NCBI RefSeq assembly: GCF_000312445.1
Contig: NZ_HE997182.1
Span: forward strand, 468,712-532,711
DNA: 64,000 bases
Direction: 5' to 3'
Source: Phocaeicola abscessus CCUG 55929
GTDB lineage: Bacteria; Bacteroidota; Bacteroidia; Bacteroidales; Bacteroidaceae
Positions 43,657 through 52,055 of this stretch are shown here, piece after piece (the first letter of the stretch is position 1; each line of letters starts with the position of its first letter). The notes beneath the pieces were generated by a model, which was not told the origin of the DNA, did not search any database, and saw only the letters and a list, made by a program, of their open reading frames with translations. The position numbers and the translations under genes were made by a program.

Positions 43657-45084
43657 ATGAATAGACCCGCACGAAAACAGATCGTAAAATGTGGCATCGC
43701 ATTGTTGATTTGGTTTGTATTTATTGGTTGGATACGCAGTTGGTTAGGTTTGGTCGTCGTTCCGTTGATTGTGGATGCGTATATAACGAAGTTTATTCCT
43801 TGGGCATGGTGGAGGAAATCGAAAAACCCGACGGTCGTCTCGATAATGAGTTGGGTGGATGCCATCGTGTTCGCGCTGGTCGCCGTTTATTTTGTCAACC
43901 TGTATTTTTTTCAGAATTATGTGATCCCCTCTTCGTCCTTGGAAAAGTCGCTTCTCGTGGGCGATTACCTTTTCGTAAACAAGATGAGTTATGGACCTCG
44001 TACTCCTCAAACGCCGTTACACATGCCGTTGACGTCACATACGATTCCCGTCCTGAATTGCAAATCTTATTTGGATTGGCCTCGATGGAAGTATAAACGT
44101 TCGAAAGGGCTTGGAAAAGTGAAATTAAACGATATCGTCGTGTTTAATTTTCCCGCAGGCGATTCCTTGGCAACCAAAGTCCCGGCGGAGGGATTGTATT
44201 TGCTCTGCTATCCGATAGGAAAGAAATTGTCTCAACCCATTGATATGTCTGCTTTGAGTGTGGAACAACAACGTACCGTGTACGATTACTATTACCAGAC
44301 CGGTAAAAAATATATTGAAGAAAATCCGGACAAGTACGGCGACATTATTTCACGCCCTGTTGATATACGCGAGAATTACGTAAAACGGTGTGTCGGACTT
44401 CCGGGACAGACGTTGGAGATAAAAGATCGTATCGTTTATTTGGACGGGGAACCCAATAAAGAACCCGACAATGTGCAATATCAATATCTGGTGAAGACCA
44501 AGAAACAAATACCGGAAGATTTGGCTTGGGAATTAGGCATTTCGCAAGAGGATCTATCCTATTATTACTCTAGAGAATCCGTTTACGATATGCCTTTGAC
44601 GAAGCGTGCGAAAGAAGGCTTGTTAGTCCGAAAAGACATCGTTGTCGGTATCGATAACCCCGAAGAGAACACTGGCTCCGACTGGCTGTATCCGATGAAT
44701 AAGGAAACGGGTTGGACGCGCGACAACTACGGACCTTTATGGATTCCGAAGAAAGGGGAGACCGTTCAGCTGTCTTTAGACAACTTGCCTTTCTACGAGC
44801 GTCCTATTCGGGTTTATGAAGGGAATGCCTTGATTGTCAAGGACGACAAGATATTGATTAACGGAAAAGAAGCCTCTACTTATACGTTTAAGATGGATTA
44901 TTACTGGATGATGGGCGATAATCGGCATAATTCCCAGGATTCCCGTTACTGGGGTTTCGTTCCGGAGGATCATATCATTGGGAAGCCTATCTTTATTTGG
45001 TTGTCTTTGGATAAGGACCGTGGTTGGTTGGAAGGAAAGATCCGTTGGAACCGTTTATTCTCCATCGTCGGTAATATTAAATAA
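43657..45084 (+). CDS. lepB: Signal peptidase I
   Basis: Membrane peptidase that removes signal peptides from exported proteins. The protein is 475 aa, longer than E. coli LepB (324 aa), with the extra length in the periplasmic domain as is common in Bacteroidota. Membrane segments occupy about 8-45 and 65-85. The catalytic serine is Ser94 in IPSSSLEKSLLVGD and the general-base lysine is Lys243 in YVKRCVGLPGQT. The closing box GDNRHNSQDSRYWGFVPEDHIIGK is intact. All catalytic elements are present, so this copy should be the working enzyme, in contrast to the paralogue immediately downstream. Confidence 0.95.
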   Translation: MNRPARKQIVKCGIALLIWFVFIGWIRSWLGLVVVPLIVDAYITKFIPWAWWRKSKNPTVVSIMSWVDAIVFALVAVYFVNLYFFQNYVIPSSSLEKSLLVGDYLFVNKMSYGPRTPQTPLHMPLTSHTIPVLNCKSYLDWPRWKYKRSKGLGKVKLNDIVVFNFPAGDSLATKVPAEGLYLLCYPIGKKLSQPIDMSALSVEQQRTVYDYYYQTGKKYIEENPDKYGDIISRPVDIRENYVKRCVGLPGQTLEIKDRIVYLDGEPNKEPDNVQYQYLVKTKKQIPEDLAWELGISQEDLSYYYSRESVYDMPLTKRAKEGLLVRKDIVVGIDNPEENTGSDWLYPMNKETGWTRDNYGPLWIPKKGETVQLSLDNLPFYERPIRVYEGNALIVKDDKILINGKEASTYTFKMDYYWMMGDNRHNSQDSRYWGFVPEDHIIGKPIFIWLSLDKDRGWLEGKIRWNRLFSIVGNIK

Positions 45085-45085
45085 T

Positions 45086-45985
45086 GTGAAAGTTTGTCGG
45101 TTTGTCATAGCGCTTCGGACTGTTACTGCGGTGATAGTTGTCGTACTCTTCAGCAAAGCTTTTGTCGTTACTTCGTGCACTATCCCTTCCACCGGTATGG
45201 AGAATAGTTTGTACCAAGGTGAAAGAGTCTTGGTGAACAAATGGAGCTATGGTCTGCGATTGCCCTTTTCTACAGTACGATGGATGGAACGTCCGATGAA
45301 AAAGGGCGATGTCATCGTGTTTAATAACCCCAATCCAACGGAGATAAATACCAAGATTTATAATCGCGAAATCTTTGTGGGGCGTTGCGTGGGCGCGCCC
45401 GGCGATACACTGATGTTGAACGACGAATTGTCGATCGATAACGATCGAGGAATGAGCCCTGACAGCAAATTGCTTTTCTCTTATCCTCATGAGGCGGAAT
45501 CCTCGCTGTTGCCTGCTCTGAGAAAATTCGGCATTGACGAACGTTCATTGGTCGGTTATCAGAAAGGCAACTATATCCGGAGTCTGAGCCGTCGCGAATA
45601 TGATCTCTTGCAGCAAGAATTGAAAGGAAAATGGAATCTTGCGCCTGTATATGAAGATAATATGCGAGAGAGCCGTCCTTTCATGATCCCCGCTAAAGGA
45701 TTGACGGTAAAGATACATCCCTGGAATGTCAAACTGCTTTGCAATACTATCTCCCGACACGAGGGAAAACTCGCGGCCGTCAGGAACGACATCCTGTATG
45801 TAAACGGTTTTCCTGTGACTTCTTATATCTTTTCGAAAAATTATTGCTGGGTAGTATCGGATAACCCCGTCAACCTGTGCGATTCCCGTTTGTTCGGGTT
45901 GGTTCCCGATACACATTGGATCGGCAGGGTGGGCAGCGTGTGGTTCTCTACCCGTAAAGGCCGCCTGTTTAGCAACGTTCGATGA
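45086..45985 (+). CDS. Signal peptidase I paralogue lacking both catalytic residues
   Basis: An S26-family protein of 299 aa with one N-terminal membrane segment (TVTAVIVVVLFSKAFVV). The start is GTG 45086, one base after the lepB TAA; a longer frame from 44978 only overlaps lepB. Three catalytic boxes have changed. The serine box reads IPSTGMENSL, with Gly37 where the nucleophile Ser should be. The lysine box reads FVGRCVGAPGDT, with Gly99 in place of the general-base Lys. The last box reads SDNPVNLCDSR instead of GDNRxNSxDSR. The fold-defining residues around them are kept and there are no stops or frameshifts, so this is a maintained pseudoenzyme rather than a decaying gene. It may modulate LepB or bind signal peptides. 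Confidence 0.88.
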   Translation: MKVCRFVIALRTVTAVIVVVLFSKAFVVTSCTIPSTGMENSLYQGERVLVNKWSYGLRLPFSTVRWMERPMKKGDVIVFNNPNPTEINTKIYNREIFVGRCVGAPGDTLMLNDELSIDNDRGMSPDSKLLFSYPHEAESSLLPALRKFGIDERSLVGYQKGNYIRSLSRREYDLLQQELKGKWNLAPVYEDNMRESRPFMIPAKGLTVKIHPWNVKLLCNTISRHEGKLAAVRNDILYVNGFPVTSYIFSKNYCWVVSDNPVNLCDSRLFGLVPDTHWIGRVGSVWFSTRKGRLFSNVR

Positions 45986-46623
45986 TGAAAACGGTTTATT
46001 TGAGCTCTGCCTATCTGGCACCGGTGGAATATTATACGAAGCTGTACGATGCCGATAAGGTTTGGGTGGAACGATATGACCATTATGTGAAACAAACTTA
46101 TCGCAACCGGTGCATCATTGCCTCGCCTGAAGGTCCTCTTTCGTTGAGCGTTCCGACGGAAAAAGGCGTATCGGACAAGATCCTGATGAAAGATGTTCGT
46201 ATCTCGGAACATGGGAATTGGCGTCGTGTGCATTGGAATGCCTTCGAAACGGCCTACGGAAACAGCCCTTTCTTCGCATATTATGCCGACGATTTCAGGC
46301 CTTTCTATGAAAAGAGATATGACTTCCTTTGGGACTACAACGAGGCCTTGTGCGATATGGTTTGCACTCTCCTCGACATTCATCCGGATAAAACGGGAAC
46401 TACGAATTACCGGACGAAATTTTCTCCGGGAGAGGTCGATTTTCGCAATGCGATTCATCCGAAGACGGATTATAGGGCAACGGACGAACGCTTCCGTCCA
46501 CTTCCCTATTATCAGGTTTTCAGGGATAAATATGCATTTGTCCCGAACCTAAGCATTGTGGATCTGCTCTTCAACATGGGAGCGGAGAGCCTTTTGGTTC
46601 TGCGGGATTCCCTACGCCTCTAA
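45982..46623 (+). CDS. WbqC-like family protein
   Basis: Cytoplasmic protein of 213 aa of the WbqC-like family, members of which are found in O-antigen and other surface-polysaccharide gene sets. Landmarks are YLSSAYLAPVEYYTKLY at the start, the YVKQTYRNRCIIASPEGPLSLSVPTEKG segment, WRRVHWNAFETAYGNSPFFAYYADDF, and LSIVDLLFNMGAESL near the end. The biochemical role is not established. Its start overlaps the stop of the lepB paralogue (ATGATG at 45982-45987), so translation is coupled. Its constant company with lepB suggests an envelope link. Confidence 0.88.
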   Translation: MMKTVYLSSAYLAPVEYYTKLYDADKVWVERYDHYVKQTYRNRCIIASPEGPLSLSVPTEKGVSDKILMKDVRISEHGNWRRVHWNAFETAYGNSPFFAYYADDFRPFYEKRYDFLWDYNEALCDMVCTLLDIHPDKTGTTNYRTKFSPGEVDFRNAIHPKTDYRATDERFRPLPYYQVFRDKYAFVPNLSIVDLLFNMGAESLLVLRDSLRL

Positions 46624-46806
46624 CGACGGTTAATCGGCCGTTTTCTTCTGAAAGAGGAGAATGTTTTGTCTTTTTAGAGATTCCGCTTTAAAAACAGATC
46701 TTGTATGGTAGGGCACATGCGACGTGCTTTATTAAAAATCTTGTCTTATCGGTCGATGACTATAGAATTATTTGTAATTTAGCAGGACAAATAGTTCTTG
46801 GTTGAA

Positions 46807-47820
46807 ATGGCGGTGACGATTCGATATAATTACTCGCTTCTCGGGCATAACACTTTCGGAATGAACGTGCGAGCCGCCCGGTTCATTTCCTATGGTTCCG
46901 TAAACGAGTTGAAAGAAGTCTTGAATATGCTTTGCAAGGAGCGATCAATGTTGCACATCGGCCGAGGGAGCAATCTCTTGTTTACGAAAGATTTTGAAGG
47001 GACAATCCTCCATTCGGAAATTCGCTTTACGGAGATCGAAGCCGAAGAGGACGAAACGGTTTTCGTTCGGGTGGGGAGTGGTGTCATCTGGGATGATTTT
47101 TGTGATGAAATGGCGAAAAATAATTATTACGGCGTTGAGAACCTCTCGTATATCCCCGGCGAAGTAGGCGCTGCCGCCGTGCAGAATATAGGGGCTTACG
47201 GAGTAGAAGCGTGCGAGACGATAAAAGAGGTGGCGACTGTCGAGAGGGCGACGGGACGGGAACGGATCTTTGTCAAGGATGAGTGTCGGTACGGTTATCG
47301 GGATAGCATCTTTAAAAATGAATTGCGAGGAAAGTATATCGTTACAGCCGTACTTTTCCGTTTATCTACCAAGCCGGCGGTGCACTTGGATTACGGACAG
47401 CTTCGGGATTTGCGTTCTTCGGATACGGTTCCGTCGGCCGGAGCAATCCGGCAGGCGGTCATCCGCATTCGGCAAAACAAGCTGCCGGATCCGGCAACGT
47501 TGGGCAATGCTGGTAGTTTCTTTAAAAACCCCATCGTTCCGGTGGGGAAATATAACGAGTTGGCGGCGCATTATGCGCCCGTACCGCATTATATGATCAA
47601 TGAGGAGCAAGTGAAGATTCCTGCTGCCTGGTTAATAGAACAGTGCGGCTGGAAAGGAAAGAAGCGGGGCGGGGCGGCCGTATATGGACAGCAACCCTTG
47701 ATTATCGTGAATCAACATCGAGCCGAGCCGGAAGATATCATTCGATTGGCTGCTGCTATTGGGCGAACCGTGTATGATAAGTTCCAAATACATCTGTATC
47801 CTGAAGTCAATTATATCTAA
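46807..47820 (+). CDS. murB: UDP-N-acetylenolpyruvoylglucosamine reductase
   Basis: FAD- and NADPH-dependent reductase that makes UDP-MurNAc, the second committed step of peptidoglycan synthesis. About 337 aa from ATG 46807; a TTG at 46798 is in frame but ATG gives the usual start. The FAD-binding region has HIGRGSNLLFTKDFEG and PGEVGAAAVQNIGAYG. The catalytic serine lies in LGNAGSFFKNP, and the C-terminal IEQCGWKGKKRGGAAVYGQQPL and LYPEVNYI match type I MurB. It is adjacent to murA (12 bases), giving two consecutive pathway steps in one unit. A near-consensus -7 box, TAATTTAG, lies at 46775-46782. Confidence 0.94.
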   Translation: MAVTIRYNYSLLGHNTFGMNVRAARFISYGSVNELKEVLNMLCKERSMLHIGRGSNLLFTKDFEGTILHSEIRFTEIEAEEDETVFVRVGSGVIWDDFCDEMAKNNYYGVENLSYIPGEVGAAAVQNIGAYGVEACETIKEVATVERATGRERIFVKDECRYGYRDSIFKNELRGKYIVTAVLFRLSTKPAVHLDYGQLRDLRSSDTVPSAGAIRQAVIRIRQNKLPDPATLGNAGSFFKNPIVPVGKYNELAAHYAPVPHYMINEEQVKIPAAWLIEQCGWKGKKRGGAAVYGQQPLIIVNQHRAEPEDIIRLAAAIGRTVYDKFQIHLYPEVNYI

Positions 47821-47832
47821 TCCGAGAAACAT

Positions 47833-49191
47833 ATGTCGTCATTTTTAGTGGAGGGAAATCATCATTTAGCCGGCGAGATCGTTCCGCAGGGAGCTAAGAA
47901 CGAAGCCTTGGAAGTTATTTGCGCTACCTTGTTGACGAGCGACGAGGTGATCGTCGATAATGTCCCGGACATTTTAGACGTGAACAATCTGATTCGATTG
48001 CTGCGCGATATGGGCGTAACGGTGAAACGCGTGGGCAGTTGTTTGTATCGTTTTAAAGCAGACCGTATCGATACGGCTTTCGTCGAGAGCCCTACTTTCC
48101 TTGAGCAGTGTGCGAGGCTTCGCGGTTCGGTGATGATGATCGGTCCCCTGCTGAATAGATTGGGCAAGGTCTGTTATGCCAATGCAGGAGGAGACAAGAT
48201 CGGTCGGCGCCGTTTGGATACGCACTTCAGAGGAATCAGTCATTTAGGTGCAGCGTTTTCCTACGATGTGGAGAAGCACGCCTATAAATTTGAAGCGAAA
48301 GCACGGCTGCAGGGAGCATCTATGTTATTGGACGAAGCTTCCGTCACCGGTACGGCCAATATCATCATGGCTGCCGTCTTGGCAAGGGGGACGACCGTTA
48401 TTTACAATGCCGCCTGCGAACCGTATATCCAGCAATTGTGTAGGATGTTGAACGACATGGGAGCTCGCATTTCCGGCATTGCCTCGAATTTACTCACCAT
48501 CGAAGGAGTGGAGTCGTTACACGGGACGTCGCATACCATTCTTCCCGACATGATCGAAGTAGGGAGCTTTATCGGTATGGCAGCGATGACTTGCAGTGAA
48601 CTGACTGTAAAGAACGTATCGTGGGAGAATTTAGGGATTATTCCGGACAGTTTTCGCCGGTTAGGCTTAATCTTGGAACGACGGGGGGACGATATGCACA
48701 TTCCCCGTCAAGATCATTATGAAATAGAATGTTTTCTCGACGGGTCGATTCTTACGCTTTCCGATGCCGTCTGGCCGGGGCTCACGCCGGATCTGTTGAG
48801 CGTTCTTTTAGTGGTCTCTACTCAGGCGAAAGGGAGTGTCCTCATTCACCAGAAGATGTTCGAGAGCCGACTGTTCTTTGTCGATAAATTGATTGATATG
48901 GGGGCGCAAATCATCCTTTGTGATCCGCACCGGGCAGTTGTCAACGGACATGATCGCCGTATCCGTCTGAAGGCCAATCATATGGTATCGCCCGACATTC
49001 GCGCCGGAGTAGCGATGTTAATCGCCGCCATGAGCGCTGAGGGGATAAGCCGGATCGATCATATCGAACAGATAGACAGAGGATATACGAAGATAGAAGA
49101 ACGGCTTCGCACGATCGGAGCTCATATCACCCGAATAGATTCACCTCCTGTCGAAATTGCGCCAGTCGGGAGTGAAAGGATAAATTTATAA
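47833..49191 (+). CDS. murA: UDP-GlcNAc 1-carboxyvinyltransferase (MurA) with Asp in place of active-site Cys
   Basis: Transfers enolpyruvate to UDP-GlcNAc, the first committed step of peptidoglycan synthesis. The 452-aa protein has the EPSP-synthase-like fold: the start (GNHHLAGEIVPQGAKNEALEVICATLL), RGSVMMIGPLL, LLDEASVTGTANIIMAAVLA and VSPDIRAGVAMLIAA are all family hallmarks. The loop that normally carries the catalytic Cys (GGCxIGxR) reads AGGDKIGRRRLDTHF, with Asp121 at that position. A Cys-to-Asp change keeps activity but removes the residue alkylated by fosfomycin. It is somewhat longer than E. coli MurA (419 aa). It could be misread as AroA, but RGSVMM and GGDxIG point to MurA. Confidence 0.93.
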   Translation: MSSFLVEGNHHLAGEIVPQGAKNEALEVICATLLTSDEVIVDNVPDILDVNNLIRLLRDMGVTVKRVGSCLYRFKADRIDTAFVESPTFLEQCARLRGSVMMIGPLLNRLGKVCYANAGGDKIGRRRLDTHFRGISHLGAAFSYDVEKHAYKFEAKARLQGASMLLDEASVTGTANIIMAAVLARGTTVIYNAACEPYIQQLCRMLNDMGARISGIASNLLTIEGVESLHGTSHTILPDMIEVGSFIGMAAMTCSELTVKNVSWENLGIIPDSFRRLGLILERRGDDMHIPRQDHYEIECFLDGSILTLSDAVWPGLTPDLLSVLLVVSTQAKGSVLIHQKMFESRLFFVDKLIDMGAQIILCDPHRAVVNGHDRRIRLKANHMVSPDIRAGVAMLIAAMSAEGISRIDHIEQIDRGYTKIEERLRTIGAHITRIDSPPVEIAPVGSERINL

Positions 49192-49221
49192 CCGTTTGAT
49201 GACATTTTTTAACCTTTTTAT

Positions 49222-49251
49222 TTTGTCGAAAATAGAAAGTTTGTATATTTG
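49222..49251 (+). promoter_or_regulatory. Promoter of the exported oxidoreductase/isomerase pair
   Basis: TTTG (49222-49225) and TATATTTG (49244-49251), spaced by 18 bases, match the Bacteroidota TTTG-N18/20-TAnnTTTG promoter well. The leader to ATG 49333 is about 75 bases. Confidence 0.6.
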
Positions 49252-49332
49252 GTTGCTGAAAGAAATTTATTTTGATGCACATCACAGAATGTGCAGAAGT
49301 CAATTTTATCATACTTTTTAAACAAATCTTTT

Positions 49333-50802
49333 ATGTCTGTATCGAGAAGAACATTTTTAAAGACGGGAGCTGCTGCTGTGGCAGGGCTTACCATTGCTCC
49401 GAGTAACATCTTGGGTAAAAGTTTCGGGCATCTGTCTCCGAGTGACAAACTCAACATCTTGGGTGTGGGTATTGGCGGAATGGGGGCGAGCGATCTTGCT
49501 AAAATGGATAGTCAGAATCTGATTGGTTTGGCGGATGTCGACTGGAGTTATGCAAAACCCGTTTTCAACAAGTATCCCCACGCCAAGCGGTACAAGGACT
49601 ATCGCAAGATGTACGATGAGTTAGGACAGGAGGCCGACGCCGTAGTGGTGGCTACGGCCGACCATACGCACGCCATTATTACAGCCGACGCCATCACTTT
49701 GGGAAAACACGTCTATGTAGAGAAGCCCTTGACTCATTCTATCTATGAAGCCCGCTTGCTGAAGCACCTGGCTAAACAGTACGGAGTGGTTACCCAGATG
49801 GGAAACTGGGGCGCTTCGGGCGAAGACACCCGTAAAATTATTCAATGGGTGCAAAACGGTGAAATCGGCGAAGTGCGGCGGGTGGAATCGTTTACCGACC
49901 GTCCTATCTGGCCGCAAGGTTTGCAGAGACCTGAGAAAGTCGATAGAGTACCGAATACTCTGGACTGGGATCTCTTTATCGGGCCGGCTCCTTTCCGCCC
50001 CTATAACGCGATTTATCATCCATGGAACTGGCGTGGATGGTGGGACTTCGGCACCGGGGCCTTGGGCGATATGGCGTGTCATATCCTCCATGCGGCATTC
50101 GTAGCGTTGAAGTTAGGCTATCCCTCCAAGCTGCAGGGCAGCTCGACAGCGTTACTGACCGATTGCGCGCCGAGCGCTCAATCCATTAAGTATACCTTCC
50201 CCTCACGTGACAATTTGTCCAAAGTGGCGCTCCCCGAGTGCGAAGTCTACTGGTACGACGGTGGTATTAAGCCGGAACGCCCGCCGATGCTGCCTAACGG
50301 CAAGGAGATGAACATAGATGGCGGTTGCACCATTCTTTACGGTTCGAAAGACACATTGGTTTACGGTTGTTATGGGCATAAGCCTTATTTGTTGTCAGGC
50401 AGAGAGCCGAAGTATACGCCGAATAATCATGAAATCAAAGATTCGGAACATCAGATGGACTTCGTCCGCGCTTGCAAGGAATCTCCGGCGAACCGCGTTC
50501 CCACTTATTCCGACTTTTCGGAAGCGTGCGATTTGACAGAGATGGTCGATATAGGCGTATTGGCCGTTCGTCTGCAATCCTTGAACAAGATATTGGAATG
50601 GAATGGGCAAGACATGAAATTCTTGAACATCAGCCCGAACGAAACCATGAAGATCATGAAAGTCGATGGGTTCTCGGTGCGTAACGGACACCCGACATTC
50701 AATAAAACTTACACGGAACCGTTCAATGCACTTGAATTTGCCAACGAGCTGGTTAAACACAACTATCGTCAAGGCTGGAAGTTACCCGATATGCCCAGAT
50801 GA
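49333..50802 (+). CDS. Tat-exported Gfo/Idh/MocA oxidoreductase
   Basis: NAD-dependent sugar oxidoreductase family protein of 489 aa. ATG 49333 is preferred to 49291 because it puts a standard twin-arginine signal (VSRRTFLKTGAAAVAGLTIA) at the N terminus. The Rossmann motif is GVGIGGMGASD, followed by ADHTHAIITADAITLGKHVYVEKPL, with the conserved EKP lysine, and GTGALGDMACHILHAAF containing the catalytic-type histidine. Exported members in Bacteroidota oxidise glycosides at C3 or act as NAD-dependent glycosidases. The sugar isomerase/epimerase-like neighbour fits a 3-keto-glycoside route, in which oxidation is followed by lyase or hydrolase steps. That pathway assignment is inference. Confidence 0.9.
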   Translation: MSVSRRTFLKTGAAAVAGLTIAPSNILGKSFGHLSPSDKLNILGVGIGGMGASDLAKMDSQNLIGLADVDWSYAKPVFNKYPHAKRYKDYRKMYDELGQEADAVVVATADHTHAIITADAITLGKHVYVEKPLTHSIYEARLLKHLAKQYGVVTQMGNWGASGEDTRKIIQWVQNGEIGEVRRVESFTDRPIWPQGLQRPEKVDRVPNTLDWDLFIGPAPFRPYNAIYHPWNWRGWWDFGTGALGDMACHILHAAFVALKLGYPSKLQGSSTALLTDCAPSAQSIKYTFPSRDNLSKVALPECEVYWYDGGIKPERPPMLPNGKEMNIDGGCTILYGSKDTLVYGCYGHKPYLLSGREPKYTPNNHEIKDSEHQMDFVRACKESPANRVPTYSDFSEACDLTEMVDIGVLAVRLQSLNKILEWNGQDMKFLNISPNETMKIMKVDGFSVRNGHPTFNKTYTEPFNALEFANELVKHNYRQGWKLPDMPR

Positions 50803-50841
50803 AATAGATGAAGTAGAGAATATATTTTTTTAAAAGAGCGA

Positions 50842-50868
50842 GGTGCGGGCATCGAACATGTCCGCACC
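50842..50868 (+). promoter_or_regulatory. Intercistronic hairpin
   Basis: GGTGCGGGCA (50842-50851) pairs with TGTCCGCACC (50859-50868) through a 7-base loop, with one G-U pair. It lies between the oxidoreductase and isomerase genes, with no T run after it. It could stabilise the upstream mRNA or reduce read-through. Confidence 0.5.
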
Positions 50869-50909
50869 GATTGCCCATCATACCGAAAAACATAAAAAAA
50901 CAGACTGAT

Positions 50910-51761
50910 ATGAGAAAATTTTTTTCATTACTGGTTATCAGCCTTCCATATCTCTTGGCTGCCGGATGCAGTAGCCATGAGACGAAGGCAGAGAAGCAAG
51001 GTTGGAAACTTGCCGTGCAATCGTATACCTTCCATAAGTTTTCTTTTATCGAAGCGCTCGATAAGACGAAGGAACTGGGAGTAAAGTATATCGAAGCCTT
51101 CCCTGGGCACAAGCTCGGAGGGAAATACGGCGATGCCGTCTTCGGCTACCAAATGGACGAACAGACCCGTAAGGAGTTGACGGACAGCGCTGCAGCAAGA
51201 GGGATTAAGATCGTCGGCTCCGGCGTGTTCACTACGGAAAACTCCGAAGAATGGGAAAAAGAATTCCAGTTCGCCAAAGCGATGGGGATGGAATACATTA
51301 CCTGTGAACCGGAATTGCGCGATTGGGAATTGGTGGACAAGCTTTCCAAGAAGTACGAAATGAGAGTAGCCGTTCACAATCACCCCAAACCATCGGTATA
51401 TTGGGATCCGCAGAACCTGCTCTTCGCCATTTCGAAACTGAACAAAGGCATCGGAGCTTGTGCTGACGTCGGACACTGGAACCGGTGCGGCCTCGATCAG
51501 AAAGAATGTCTGAAAAAGCTTGACGGCCGTATCGTCTCTTTGCACTTTAAAGATATCGCCTCCAAGCAGGTCGATAAGGCTCAACACGATGTGATCTGGG
51601 GCACGGGCGTCCTCGACGTGAAAGGTATGCTCGAAATCCTGAAAGAGCAGCGTTTCAAAGGTTATCTCGCGATCGAATACGAGTACAACTGGGATCATTC
51701 CGTTCCCGACATCAAGCAGTGCATCGAGTACTTTAAGCGGGTGACCGACGAGGTTTTGTAA
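50910..51761 (+). CDS. Sugar phosphate isomerase/epimerase-like TIM-barrel lipoprotein
   Basis: Lipoprotein of 283 aa (lipobox LAAGC, Cys20) with an AP-endonuclease-2-type TIM barrel. This is the fold of xylose isomerase-like epimerases and of 3-keto-glycoside lyases/hydrolases. Motifs are WKLAVQSYTFHKFSFIEALDK, GVKYIEAFPGHKLGG, VAVHNHPKPSVYWDPQNLL, GACADVGHWNRCG and VSLHFKDI, with Glu, Asp, His and Glu (LAIEYEYNWDHS) positioned as metal ligands. Its membrane anchorage and position after an exported Gfo/Idh/MocA enzyme suggest both work outside the cytoplasm on the same sugar. ATG 50910 is chosen because upstream codons add only a hydrophilic extension before the signal peptide. Confidence 0.85.
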   Translation: MRKFFSLLVISLPYLLAAGCSSHETKAEKQGWKLAVQSYTFHKFSFIEALDKTKELGVKYIEAFPGHKLGGKYGDAVFGYQMDEQTRKELTDSAAARGIKIVGSGVFTTENSEEWEKEFQFAKAMGMEYITCEPELRDWELVDKLSKKYEMRVAVHNHPKPSVYWDPQNLLFAISKLNKGIGACADVGHWNRCGLDQKECLKKLDGRIVSLHFKDIASKQVDKAQHDVIWGTGVLDVKGMLEILKEQRFKGYLAIEYEYNWDHSVPDIKQCIEYFKRVTDEVL

Positions 51762-52001
51762 AACTGCTGCGCGTTCTACGAGCCGAAAACAGGATTGTCC
51801 GGTTTACGTCTTAGCCTGATTTCGGGAAGAAGATGCCATCTTCCGGAAAATAGCCTCATTAATATAAAAAATAGGGAGGAGGTTTTGTGAGCATTTTTAT
51901 TGCAGATTAATATAGTTCGTCATATTTCGTCGGGAGAGTTGATCGCAGGTCGGGGGTGACTTTGTACATCTCTGCGGATAAACAAAAACGGCGAAAAGAT
52001 A
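51762..52001. other. Intergenic region, no gene seen
   Basis: Spacer between the isomerase-like gene and the next sigma-factor promoter. A weak stem (GGAAGA 51825-51830 with TCTTCC 51839-51844) could end the upstream transcript. Nothing else was recognised. Confidence 0.4.
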
Positions 52002-52031
52002 TTTAGTTACGGAATAAATTGATTAATTTTG
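52002..52031 (+). promoter_or_regulatory. Promoter of the second ECF sigma gene
   Basis: TTTA (52002-52005) and TAATTTTG (52024-52031) are 18 bases apart; the -7 box is a perfect TAnnTTTG. It lies 24 bases upstream of ATG 52056. Confidence 0.5.
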
Positions 52032-52055
52032 TCCGTCGAATCACAACCATGAAAT

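Noticed and set aside
44978..45085. Longer start for the lepB paralogue
   Set aside because: The extra codons overlap the conserved end of lepB in another frame and add no sensible N terminus; GTG 45086 directly before the membrane segment fits better.
47833..49191. AroA (EPSP synthase) instead of MurA
   Set aside because: The RGSVMM and GGDxIGRRRLDTH blocks and the adjacent murB point to MurA; AroA lacks that loop.
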